This document shows, in pieces, positions 11,734 to 22,388 of a stretch of 64,000 bases of DNA; position 1 is the stretch's first letter; each line of letters begins with the position of its first letter. The notes below the pieces were generated by a model. It was given only the letters and a program-made list of their open reading frames with translations. It ran no database searches and was not told the DNA's origin. This stretch comes from Metridium senile (lineage: Eukaryota > Cnidaria > Anthozoa > Actiniaria > Metridiidae): the NCBI GenBank assembly GCA_949775045.1, contig OX459106.1:4149384-4213383 (forward strand). The letters are read 5' to 3'. The position numbers and the translations under genes were made by a program.

Positions 11734-14700
11734 AAAACATTGCTCTTTTCCTTCTTTTCGGCGAACTTCAATTCCATGAAGAACTTCGACAGAAGATGGC
11801 TCAGCTCCTTGGTTGGTAAGTTTTCAATCTTTTTTTCTTCCATGTTCATTGTAGCCATGTAATGATAAAGAATATTCATATTGGATGCCGTTTTCTTCGC
11901 CGTGTTGGCACTTAGGTAACTGAAACAAAATGTTGCTCATCATTAGTTACTGAATGCAGAGCTTTATTAAATACGTCATAAATTAGTGGGCACCTCCTTT
12001 ATTACTTTTTAATAGTTAAAGCTCACAACAAGTACTTTTACGATCAATTGGACTCTAATTTTAACTAAGGGGCTTTGGTGCTAGCAGAGTTAACTCTAGT
12101 GTTAGTTGAAGAGTCGTTTTCATTTACAAAGTAATAAATCACCGGCGGTGATAGTAAGATGTAGTCACAATACAAAACAATAGAACCAAAATGCGTATTA
12201 TTGTAATATAAGTAGCATAGTAGTTTACTAGAGTGGTTTTCATCGGACTGAGTGAAACATGTACTAATAGTCGAGTTTAATAGTTTATAGAAAACGAGTA
12301 TTTTTTTATGGGCTTAGGGTATACTATAGTGTCTATTAGCTAAGTAACTATTACACGGTCCGATGAAAACCACTCTATATCTTTAGAAGCAGTTACAGAC
12401 TGATCAGACACAAAGTAAACAGTAAGCCTACCTGGAAACTGATTTTTCTTTATATGTTCAATCTCTTGTTCAAACCTTTCACAGTTTGCAAATTTTGCCG
12501 GTTGTTCGTTAGGGGATTCATTTTGATTCCCATTTGTTAGAATCATGGAAGAATGAAGAAGCTCCCCAAAAGTAATCTCTTGGCTGTGGGGAACTATATC
12601 TTCAGTAAAAACGTCCATGGGCTGCTCATCTTCACAATAGTTGTTATACGGCACTAGTGGTGTTAGCTGGTTACTGGTAAGCGTGAAAAGATAATTTGGT
12701 GGGGTTATTTGGTTAGCTTGAGGGGAGTATTGCTGGTTACTGTTTGGCGGTGTTATTGGGGTAGCTGGCGGGGTTAGAGGAGTAGCTGCTGTGGGAGTAT
12801 GCTTGTTACTGGTAGGCCGTGTCAGTTGATTAGCTTGTGGTGTAGTTTGCTGGTTAATGATAGGCCGTGTCAGTTGATTAGCTTGTGGTGTAGTTTGCTG
12901 GTTAATGATAGGCCGTGTCAGTTGATTAGCTTGTGGTGTAGTTTGCTGGTTAATGATAGGCCGTGTCAGTTGATTAGCTTGTGGTGTAGTTTGCTGGTTA
13001 CTGGTTGGCGGAGTTATTTGGTTAGCTGGTGGGGTGGGTTGCTGGTTATTGGTTGGCGGCGTTAACGCGTTTCCTGTGGGTAGGCTTAGTGAGTTACCAT
13101 TAGGCGATGTTAGTTGGTTAACGTTTTGTTCTTCGTTATGATGTGTTAGGTCAAAAAAGTCATTAGCGAGGGCTTTTCTGGCGGCTATTTCGGGATTTCG
13201 TTTTTGTTTACTGTAATTCTTTTGCTCTGCTTTTTGGCTAGCCTTTTTCTTTTGACATGGTTTTTCTAGATCTGATTTTTTCTTTGCTTTATTTTCGGGC
13301 GATGATGCACCGTCGATATCAAGATGTTTTCCCTTTTCTGTCTCTTTTCTTTTAACGTTTCCCTTGCACTAGTTGGGACATTGATGTTTATTTAATACAT
13401 CCGTTCCAGGAATTTATTAATGCTGTTGTTATCCAATCGCCCGTGCGGAGTTTAGAGTGACATATGCCTCCAGAAATATATGACATAACACCATTATGAC
13501 TGAAACTCTCTCTATAAGGAAATTGTTTTCATTCAAATAACCTAATGATAACAAACATTAATTACAATTAATCATAACCAGCTTTGTTGCTGTAATGCAT
13601 TGAAATGAACAATGAGTAATTTGTTGAATTCGTCCTTTACGTCATAAGAAGAAATACCATAGCAATTGTGCACCTTTGACAACCCCATCCTGAGTCATTG
13701 ATAAATATTTTATTAATAAGTTTACCTATTTTTTTCAACTTCGGAGGTACAGAGGGCAATCCCGTGCCCCCTGCCTCCACACTGGTAGCATTTTCCTAAA
13801 ATAATTTCTAATTGTTTAGCAAATAAAACAATAAAATGTGTGACATACATTTCTTGATTTGGTATAAAATAGCAATTACATTTAAAACAACATGGATGTC
13901 ATACTTACTACTCTTGATTACATTTTTCTTTTCTCCTGAATTTGGAATAAAAAAAGCATGATAAAAAATTTTAAATTTCACAGCTTATAAACATTATAAA
14001 CAAATTATTTTCAAACTGTAAAAAAAATTCAAACTGTATAATCACCAAAACTTCAATATACCATCTTGTTTCCTATAATTTGTTAGAGCATTTTTCTTTT
14101 CGTATTCAAACCATATTGGAAATGTATTCGTTTATAATATGCTAATTAGAAATTAATTCAGTCATTTTATTGAAGTAAACAAAAGAAAATATAGATTTCT
14201 AAGCTTTGATATTTGGAGTTATCTAAAACAATCACTCTTAAAGGTCTGTTAAACTTAGATGTGTAAATTGGAACGTAATTATATATCGATTTTTGTCGTA
14301 TTTCGAAAGGGTCAAAACGCACTTTTTACGGGCTTTGTCGAAATATTCACCAAAAACTGGCATTTTCACTCGCTTGTTCGGAGCACTGTAGTTATTTGCC
14401 CAGAATACATTTTACATATTCTTTAGGGTCAACCTTAACTTGTTTAGAATCCGAAGATTTAAAAGTTTCTGAGTTATACCACATATAGAATTTATTTTTT
14501 GAATTAGTGCACCGGAATGAAGTTTTCAAGGTCCAAAATTATAGCGAAACTGGCGAGCCTCTAAAAAGAAAGAAAATTAGCCTATGAGCCTAAAACTGCA
14601 TTGAAGATGTTCAAAAATAGTTCAAAAAACAAATATTCCAACAAATATATTCCGGAAATTATGTTGGGTCTTTGCAGGACAAGGTTAAAGAGACCCCAAA

Positions 14701-15570
14701 AACTGCTTTCATCCCACACGTTCTCTGGCTCGAATTCGGCCGAACCGGTTTTTGGCTATATCTCGGCGACAATTTAATTTTTTGAAAAATCAAACCCACC
14801 AGGTTTACTTACTCGCTAATACCTAACTCTAGGCCGAATATAAAGAAAATCGATTTTTCTCTGTTGCCGGACCTCGCTCGGTATTAGTGGACCGTCGCTC
14901 TTAAGAAGTCACACTATCTCGTAGTGCAAAAATGTAAAACAGTGTACTTTGATACTTGATGTTAAACAAATAACAGCGACAATTTCTTATCATGAAACCG
15001 AGTTTACCCGCAACTGCAATACAATTAAGCATTACCTGAATAATATACTATAATATTACATGTAATGGAAAACCTTTATGAATTAAAAGAGTAAGCTTAC
15101 ATGTAGATATAGAAGTTTTACTTGCTACCGTTATAACTTAATAAAATATATCCACTTACCACTCGACTCACCCAGGCCTTTTTGTGCTTTTTGTTTTTCT
15201 TCATTAACGCCAACTGCAATACAATTAAGCATTACTTGTATACGATATTATAACAATACATGCTATGGGACATTATGAACTAAAATATTACATGTTCAAA
15301 TAGATGTTATACTTATCAAATTATAGAAATGAAATATATCCACTTACCATCTCGTTCCCCTTCATCAACCGCAACTGCAATACAATTAAGCATTACTTGA
15401 ATACGTTATTATAACATTACATGTAATGGAAAACCTTTATGAATTAAAATAGTAAGCTTACATGTAGATATAGAAGTTTTACTTGCTACCGTTATAACTA
15501 ATAAAATATATCCACTTACCACTCGACTCACCCAGGCCTTATGGTGCTTTTTTTTCTTCATTAACGCCAA
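11734..15570 (-). CDS. Multi-exon gene: CCHC zinc knuckle, N/Q/T/P repeats, Crypton-like recombinase start
   Basis: Exons deduced on the minus strand: 15570-15520, 15374-15348, 15213-15160 (duplicated micro-exons), 13935-13909, 13795-13726, about 13368/13348-12433, and about 11925-11734. In one continuous phase they read GVNEEKQKAQKGLGESS, EKKNVIKS, then KCYQCGGRGHGIALC (a CX2CX4HX4C knuckle), a lysine-rich segment, an N/Q/T/P-rich domain with 48-bp coding repeats, and NTAKKTASNMNILYHYMATM plus ENLPTKELSHLLSKFFMEL. The last part matches the N-terminal helical region of ZMYM/QRICH1-like, Crypton-derived proteins (DUF3504 type). The start codon lies upstream and was not found. The phase between the 12433 donor and the 11925 acceptor does not match, so an exon is missing or a lesion exists. 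The acceptor near 13350 is uncertain. Confidence 0.5.
12231..12375. mobile_element. Small TA-flanked MITE
   Basis: The ends are GAGTGGTTTTCATCGGAC and its mirror GTCCGATGAAAACCACTC, each flanked by TA (12229-12230 and 12376-12377). That is the target pattern of Tc1/mariner-type elements. It has no ORF and lies just downstream of the 12433 donor, inside the surrounding gene's intron. Confidence 0.8.
12811..13002 (-). repeat. 48-bp coding minisatellite, four units
   Basis: Four nearly identical 48-bp units encode TPQANQLTRPIINQQT on the minus strand inside the large exon. Diverged units (PPTSNQQ, PPATPITPP) flank them on both sides. The multiple-of-three length keeps the frame open, consistent with coding use. 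Confidence 0.85.
13960..14990. other. Intronic or intergenic stretch, possibly a decayed transposon
   Basis: No coding region is seen. CACTCTTAAAGGTC near 14234 and GACCGTCGCTCTTAAGAAG near 14891 are loosely inverted and might be worn ends of an element of about 650 bp. The match is too weak for a firm call. Confidence 0.25.
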
Positions 15571-15640
15571 CTGCAATACAATTAAGCATTTATTGTATAC
15601 GATATTTTAACACAACATGCTATTACTAAAAGCGCGCTGC
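15008..15640. repeat. Tandem duplication of an exon-plus-intron unit
   Basis: AACTGCAATACAATTAAGCA recurs at about 15011, 15212, 15372 and 15571, with matching intron text (CATGTAGATATAGAAGTTTT, ATATATCCACTTACC) between. Spacing alternates about 200 and 160 bp, giving a higher-order unit of about 360 bp present nearly twice. Each copy keeps an acceptor TATTGCAG|TTG and most keep a donor GTG or ATG|GTAAGTGG. Confidence 0.85.
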
Positions 15641-15693
15641 TTTAATTGATTCATGGTTTAGGGAGAATGTAGCAAATCATATGGCAAAAAAAA

Positions 15694-15830
15694 ATTATTA
15701 ACCTTGCTTTAATGCTCGGTCTGTACTGAAAAATATCATATCTCCCCATTTGCTGCACGGTCCACAGCCTATGTCCTTGGGCTGTATATTCAAAACCTCT
15801 GTACAGACCTCGCGCTTAGTTAATAATCCT
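15694..15830. repeat. Dispersed palindromic repeat, copy B (diverged)
   Basis: ATTATTAACCTTGCTTTAAT-GCTCGGTCTG at the left and TACAGACCTCGCGC-TTAGTTAATAAT at the right match the ends of the repeats at 11213 and 47752. The middle is diverged. Confidence 0.55.
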
Positions 15831-16770
15831 TTAGTGTCTCATTCTCATCACAAAATCATCAAATTATTTGTTCAGTAACAATGTGTTTAACTTGTACAAA
15901 TTCATTTCACAAGAGCTAAAAATAGGCAGTCTAGGACTGCTTGAAACAGATATAACTGAAAAATCAATGTGCAAAAATAATGAAATAATGTTGTGAAAAG
16001 AGATAGTAATGAATCGGCAAGAAGTCTAAAGAACAATATGTATATGTGCAGTAGCGTCCAAATTTCCAGTACAATAATTAAAATGCCAGTTGCCGAAGCT
16101 TATTTATTGTAGAGCAAAGCAATATGAGCGGTAATATTGTACAATATTCATGTGCGTCTTTCATTACGTTTATAACGAATGTTGTTTCGGCTATTCGCAC
16201 CAATTTACGATACGAAAACATTTTTCAAAAGCTTATTCATAGAATAAAGCTCATTGAGTATTTTGAAGAGTGACAAACATAGAGCAAAATGTGAGATTCT
16301 TGACCTCAATCGGTGTGTGATGACTAATGCTTTTGTTGTCAAAACAAATCATCCCTTTTCACGGTATTAATAACGCGGGAGTGCAATTTGTAAATCACAA
16401 GTATGATTTCAGACCAAAATTGCATGACACGAAGCTCAATTACCACTTAATTATATCCATTTTGAAATCTGCAATGATAATACTCAAACTACAAATAGAT
16501 ATCTTTGAAATCAAATGAAATATTTATCAGTTGACTTTCAAGTATTTCAATGATTTTTAATACATTCTTTTTAAAATACGATACTATTTTGTAACCGGAA
16601 ATCAAATGTTATTATGAAAATGTTCATAAAATGGTCACCTGATGATTACATAACCATACACGTCACTGTCAAATGGTAATAAAATGTCATTACAAAATGG
16701 CTGCTCACGACATCAAGTCCAACGTTCTAAAAGCAGTCAAAAATACTGCTTCTGAGAGTCTCCTTTTAAT
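15831..16770. other. Spacer without a supported gene
   Basis: AT-rich sequence with no coherent coding frame, splice pairing or repeat that could be supported. Confidence 0.4.
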
Positions 16771-16772
16771 TA

Positions 16773-17070
16773 GTCTTCATCATCTGACTCCAGGATAAAT
16801 GCATGTCTTCTCTTCTTGGTTGCCGGTGAAAAATGTTTTACGTAGATAGTTGTGTATAATTGTTTTCTAGTCTGTGACCGAGTTTTAGCTCAATTTGAGC
16901 GATTTTGACGAAAATACCCCTGGGATATTTCTCTACGCTGGAAATCATCTACTTCATCATAGTCGTCAAGTGAGGATTCACGAGCATGACCTTTGATTTC
17001 TTTGATAATGTGGCGGGTATGGCCAGCTTTCTTGAGTTTTGACACCAATGTTTTTTCATGCTGTGGTTTG
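16773..17070 (-). pseudogene. Tyrosine recombinase (Crypton-like), C-terminal part
   Basis: The minus strand reads TNHSMKK, then after a 1-nt shift LVSKLKKAGHTRHIIKEIKG and HARESSLDDYDEVDDFQRR, ending after an acidic tail (FILESDDED). This is the second half of the catalytic domain of tyrosine recombinases of the Crypton/DUF3504 group. The HxxR box (here HSMK, with K in place of R), a GH box and the SL-DY region with the tyrosine are visible. A TGA interrupts the tail near 16885. It continues the fragment at 20403-21483; the two were separated by the insertion at 17073-20401. Confidence 0.7.
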
Positions 17071-17072
17071 TA

Positions 17073-17116
17073 GCGGAGCTCCCGCGCGGGCCGACGGCCC
17101 GCGCGAGCGGAGCACC
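17073..17116. repeat. GC-rich terminal hairpin
   Basis: CCCGCGCGGGCC and GGCCCGCGCGAGC pair around GAC. This is an abrupt GC island in AT-rich DNA at the extreme left end of the 3.3-kb insertion. It may be a terminal structure used in mobilisation. Confidence 0.7.
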
Positions 17117-17179
17117 ATACTTAAGAAAAAATGGTAATGCATCGAGTTGATTTTCGATGGTTTTCACACAGGAATCCCA

Positions 17180-17285
17180 AGCGTACGTCCGCGCCCATCG
17201 CGATGCTGATTGGTTGTTATATTTCGGCGGGAACGAAAGTGACGCGCGCGCCAAATAGCGCTAGATCAACAAAGCAAAGTTGTTC
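17180..17285 (+). promoter_or_regulatory. CpG-rich promoter-like segment
   Basis: Within about 100 bp there is an inverted CCAAT box (TGATTGGTTG), an E2F-like site (TTTCGGCGGGAAC), GTGACGCG and a second E2F-like GCGCGCCAAA. Such clusters are typical of TATA-less animal promoters. The call is by motif only, and no confident downstream ORF was found. Confidence 0.35.
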
Positions 17286-18689
17286 TTTTAAATTATCGAC
17301 AAAAAAAGGAAAAATAAACAAAATAACAACGGAGAAAGATGAACTTCGAAGAACAAAGAGAGTTTTGACTGAAGAAGAACATAAACTCGAAGGACACAAA
17401 AACGAAGAAATTATACTGAAGAAAAGCAGAAAAGACTGATTCCAAAAGATCAAGAAAACCTATTTGTAGATAACTTCGTGGAAGAATATTAAAAGACAAC
17501 AGCAATTCAAAAAAAATTGATAAAGAAGCGACCTTGTTTGTTATGAAAACTGTCTTCAAATCTTCCCTCGGCACAGTTTATTGAAGGATTTTCAAGCTTG
17601 GCAGTTGAACTATGAACAATGTTTTTAAACCATCAAAATTCAAGTACATACATTTATTCGTCAAAATATGATCAATGTCATTGAAGAGAAGAAAACCTCA
17701 GGAAAATAATCACCGATAAAGTAAGTTCAAGATTATTATTTGTTTCAAGTTTTTGAGAGAAAAAAAAATGCTTAAGTCTTAATTTGATATAACGAGCGTG
17801 AAAAAAAAAACCACCTCAAAACTCAAAAAGGAAAAATCCGTTCTCTGTTTTATTATAGAAAGAAAAGAGAAAAGGTTTAAATCCATTTTATTTACTTTTT
17901 GAGATAAAAACCGTACATGAAACGATGTTTGTGCATGTGTAAATTGTACTTTGGTCGATTGAAATTTAAACCTCATAAACAGAAAACATCAAAGATAAAT
18001 TGAAATACAAACACAATTTAAATTGGTTGATTAACTTCTGTTTATTTAGCAATATTGACTATTTTATGCTTACTAAACAAGCTTTTTTTAGTAATTTTTA
18101 CTTCAAAGTCGAAAATGATGTTTTTCACAAAGTTTTTCATAATAAAATACCTTGTTTTAAAATCCTTGTCTTTTCAAATCGATCTTGTGTTGGTAGAACT
18201 TATTCTTGAGGCTTTTAATTCCACTTGAAAATAATTTTTTGTTTTGTTTTGAAGATTTGCCATGACTACTTTTTAGTAAATCCAATACGATAAAAATGTT
18301 TGTTTTTTTTTACAAAAAGAAATGCTTTAAAATTTCCTTTTTTCCTTTTAATACATAGTTACCATTCTATTAAGGTCTAGTTCAAATAATGTTTTTGTCA
18401 ATTTGGAGCTCAAAATCTTGATTTTTCTCAGCGTTTTGTCTTGCTTTTGAAGCAAAAAGGTGCCTTGGCATTGCTGAAACGCGCCAAAAATAGAACTTGT
18501 CACGTTGATTTGAAAAGACTGAAAAAACGCATACAATTAAAACGACAACAACTCCATGGCCATTAATTACAGCAAATTAACATTTACTACAATTTTCTAC
18601 TTACAGAAAAGTAATATCCATTGATAGTTTATCTATAAACTTGTTTTTAAAATCCTTTTTTGATGAAAAAACTTTGTGTCGATGATAGG

Positions 18690-20136
18690 CATAGATTGTT
18701 GTTTTGTTTACTGCTATATAAAAGTTTGTATATAGATATCAGTCAACAAGCTTTACATATATTTACAACATTAATATATTGAACCGTAAACATCAACAGA
18801 GTAGAATGTTGTTTTGTTTACTGCTATAACAGTTTGTATATAGATATCAGTCAACAAGCTTTACATATTTACAACATTTATATTGAACTGTAAAAATCAA
18901 CAGAGTAAATTGTTGTTTTGTTTACTGCTATAATAATTTGTATATAGATATCAGTCAACAAGCTTTACATATTTACAACATTTATACTGACATATTTATA
19001 GTATTTATATTGAACCGTAAACATCAACAGAGTAGATTGTTGTTTTGTTTACTGCTATAATAATTTGTATATAGATATCAGTCAACAAGCTGTTACATAT
19101 TTACAACATTTATATTGACATATTTATAGTATTTATATTGAACCGTACACATCAACAGAGTAGATTGTTGTTTTGTTTACTGCTATAATAATTTGTATAT
19201 AGATATCAGTCAACAAGCTTTACATATTTACAACATTTATATTGAACAGTAAACATCAACAGAGTAGATTGTTGTTTTGTTTACTGCTATAACAGTTTGT
19301 ATATAGATATCAGTCAACAAGCTTTACATATTTACAACATTTATATTGACATATTTATAGTATTTATATTGAACCGTAAACATCAACAGAGTAGATTGTT
19401 GTTTTGTTTACTGCTATAATAATTTGTATATAGATATCAGTCAACAAGCTTTACATATTTACAACATTTATATTGAACCGTAAACATCTACAGAGTAGAT
19501 TGTTATTTTGTTTACTGCTATAATAATTTTTATATAGATATCAGTGAACAAGCTTTACATATTTACAACATTTATATTGAACTGTAAACATCAACAGAGT
19601 AGATTGTTGTTTTGTTTACTGCTACAATAATTTGTATATAGATATCAGTCAACAAGCTTTACATATTTACAACATTTATATTGAACTGTAAACATCAACA
19701 GAGTAGATTGTTGTTTTGTTTACTGCTATAATAATTTGTATATAGATATCAGTCAACAAGCTTTACATATTTACAACATTTATATTGACATATATTTATA
19801 GTATTTATATTGAACCGTAAACATCAACAGAGTAGATTGTTGTTTTGTTTACTGCTATAATAATTTGTATATATAGATATCAGTCAACAAGCTTTACATA
19901 TTTACAACATTTATATTGAACCGTAAACATCTACAGAGTAGATTGTTGTTTTGTTTACTACTATAATAATTTGTATATAGATATCAGTCAACAAGCTTTA
20001 CATATTTACAACATTTATATTGAACCGTAAACATCAACAGAGTAGATTGTTGTTTTGTTTACTGCTATAAAAGTTTGTATATAGATATCAGTCAACAAGC
20101 TTTACATATTTACATTTATATTGAACCGTATTTCAT
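18690..20136. repeat. Satellite array, about 13 copies of a 103-128 bp unit
   Basis: Units start TTGTTGTTTTGTTTACTGCT and contain GTATATAGATATCAGTCAAC, AAGCTTTACATATTTACAAC and ATCAACAGAGTAGA. Starts were counted at about 18693, 18807, 18910, 19035, 19163, 19267, 19394, 19499, 19602, 19706, 19835, 19938 and 20042. Short units are about 103 bp. Long units add a 24-bp internal duplication (GACATATTTATAGTATTTAT). Confidence 0.95.
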
Positions 20137-20402
20137 AATCTTTAGCAAAAATCTTGATAAATATAGTTGACTTATAGTCGAATATATATGTATATATCCC
20201 AGATTAATATTTCTGTTTTTTTTCTTGAGTAACCTTGAACAGTAAGAAATAGTATTTCTTTCACATACTATCAAATACGCCTACGTCATCACGTACAGTT
20301 TTTATGACCCGTGCACAAAAACTATATACTTGCACATATTGATGTTGTAAGAAAAAATTAAACTGGGAGCTCCGCTATTAGGTATGACCTAATTTGTATA
20401 TT

Positions 20403-21483
20403 AAGCTTTTTGTCTGTTACCAAACAAGCTGCCATGGTCTTGACAATCTTTCCAATGGTATTTTCGCCCATTCGGACTTTTGAATACCAAACATCAGGAG
20501 ATTTAGGGCGCTGAATGATCCCAAGATACAAAGGACCGTTGTCTTTCATGCCGTGCGGACGCTTTGACAGCCAGAGCTTGAAAAGTCTTACTGGATCTCT
20601 CTCTCCTCCGTCTGTGGACCACATTATCTGCTTAGTTGCTCGCCGTTTAATTGTAAGGCCGCCACTTCTTCTCTTCATTAGGTTTTCTTCAAATTGTACA
20701 TGTTCACTGGCATCTTCCTGTCTCCTAATGGCAAAGTCCTCGACATAGGCATCATAATGTTCCTGTCTTCCTCGTAGTCTGAGCTGCTCTGTTAAGTTCT
20801 TAAAGTTTGTACTGGTTAGCACTCTGACATTGGTATCCCCTAGCTGGTCCTTTAGTCCATAGTGTAGCCTCTTCATCAGGATTCAATGGCTGTGCTTTGT
20901 TTGGTCTCTTGCCCTTTCCTTGGTGGCGTAGGGAGATGGCTTTTGCGTTGAGGATTTGCTGTGAATTGTTGAATTCACGTCCTCTTACGATGCTTACTGG
21001 ATAGTTGTTGTCTTTCAGGTGTCATTCAATGGCACTTTGCATGATCTTCAGAGACTCTGGCTCGTAATCTTCACCATCTTTACGTTTTATTTCAGCGTAA
21101 AACTGTGCTAGCAGTTTATCTAGGTATGTGGGCGCCATGTTCATAATGTCAATTTCAAGATGGCGGGATTGAAGCCAGTTACTGAAAACGGAAAGCCACT
21201 GTTTTGTTGAGCGACTGGTATTTTTGTTGATTGGCACTGCCTTGAGTTCTGTAATATCATGGCTTGTGTAAACTGGAAAGCGTGACTGGTCTGGTCTTTG
21301 AACTGGTGTTGTTGACTCGTCACTCGTTGTTGTTGTTTCAGTTTCAATTACTTCTGCGTCAAAATCAATTTCAAAAGTTGGAAGGCTGGATGCATCAAAC
21401 ATATCATATATATCATCATTAAGCTGAAACTGTAAGTCTGTGTTAAACATTTCATCCATTTTCTTGTGAGTCTTTTTTGCCAT
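20403..21483 (-). pseudogene. Tyrosine recombinase (Crypton-like), N-terminal and central part
   Basis: ATG at 21483 (MAKKTHKKMDEMF) opens an acidic leader, then the helical DNA-binding part (STKQWLSVFSNWLQSR, YLDKLLAQFYAEIKRKDG, YEPESLKIMQSAIE). A TGA, most simply a CGA-to-TGA change, sits at the conserved AIE-R-HL position near 21022. Reading continues HLKDNNYPVSIVRGREFNNS; a 1-nt shift occurs near 20845 (TLWTKG to QLGDTN). The catalytic domain begins LRLRGRQEHYD and proceeds through RDPVRLFKLWLSKRP to GENTIGKIVKTMAACLV, ending at the 3.3-kb insertion. The DUF3504 / ZMYM-QRICH1-like layout supports a Crypton-type origin. One nonsense, one frameshift and the insertion make it a pseudogene. 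Confidence 0.75.
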
Positions 21484-22388
21484 GGAAATCACTTCATTTT
21501 TTTAACCATACATTGTGCTTGCATCATTTTTTCTGTAATGTGATTGGTTTAATGATGAGTATTCTGCGATTTCATTGGCTGTTCAAATTGGTACGATTTG
21601 AAACTCAAAATGATGCAATTTAGACTCCAAATGGTGCGATTTAGGCTGAAATCAAGCTGTAAGGAACTAATCAGATTGCAGGATTCACTAGTGATTTCAA
21701 AATGGATATAACACAAAAAAACTTCATAAATAGTACAAATACACATTAAAAGATAACTTTCTTTAGATAGATATGAAGTAGCAGGCAAAATACAACGATT
21801 CGATCTTTCAAAGCTGGCCATTCTTTCGAATTCTCGAAATTACAGTCGTCCGCCATTTTGAATTTTGGATTAACCAATCAGAACCGTGTTTTGGTCTTTG
21901 TTACGGTCTTGCTTGCTATCTTACATTCACCTCAGCAATAACGCTACGCCTCCATATATGGAGAACAGTAGCCTCAAAAATTGTACAATCCCATTTATTG
22001 ATAAATAAATCCAAATGAATTGAATTCATGTGGTTTTCGTAAAGCAATATATCAAAAATGTGCATGATAAACAGTCAATATATTAATTTTATCATATTCA
22101 TTTTGAAATCAATATAAAATTCAGATCTGTAATTTCATTGGTTTTCCAAAATTTTAAGTCTAATTCACATATAAAAATTCATAGATTAGGAATTGGTTTT
22201 GAAATGTCTTGAAAGATAATTGATAACTTAAGTGCTGATATTGAGTAAATAGTGATTCAGTCATTGTTCAAGCTGAGCATTTTGCCACAGGAACGAATTT
22301 AAAATATAATATTTATGACAGTTTTTGAATTAATTCTGGTATAAATTGTTGTTAACTTCCAGTTTGGTAATATAACCTGAACATCTAA
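21484..22388. other. Spacer without a supported gene
   Basis: Several short frames exist but none looks coding. CAAAATGATGCAATTTAGAC and CAAATGGTGCGATTTAGGC near 21608-21645 are short direct repeats. Confidence 0.4.

Larger units (their letters stand above)
17073..20401. mobile_element. 3.3-kb insertion splitting the recombinase gene
   Basis: On the minus strand the gene reads DKK-L up to AAGCTTA at 20403 and resumes ACAAACCAC at 17072. Removing 17073-20401 restores the expected KLTNHS junction with a single TA, so TA is the likely target duplication. TAGCGGAGCTCCC at the left and GGGAGCTCCGCTA near the right (20364-20376) form short inverted ends, but about 25 bp lie outside the right one. 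The element holds a GC-rich hairpin, a promoter-like region and a 13-copy satellite. No transposase ORF is recognised, so the superfamily is unknown. Confidence 0.65.

Noticed and set aside
12799..13065. Plus-strand frame rich in PCQLISLWCSLLV
   Set aside because: It is the opposite strand of the 48-bp repeat. The minus-strand N/Q/T/P frame is longer and continues through splice-compatible flanks.
16949..17254. Minus-strand 101-codon frame starting MARASLSFPP
   Set aside because: Its first half lies in the inserted element and its second half in the recombinase remnant; it is a chance fusion.
18690..20136. Satellite units as tandem small RNA or tRNA genes
   Set aside because: No A/B box, cloverleaf or conserved terminator was seen; the units are AT-rich and drift freely.
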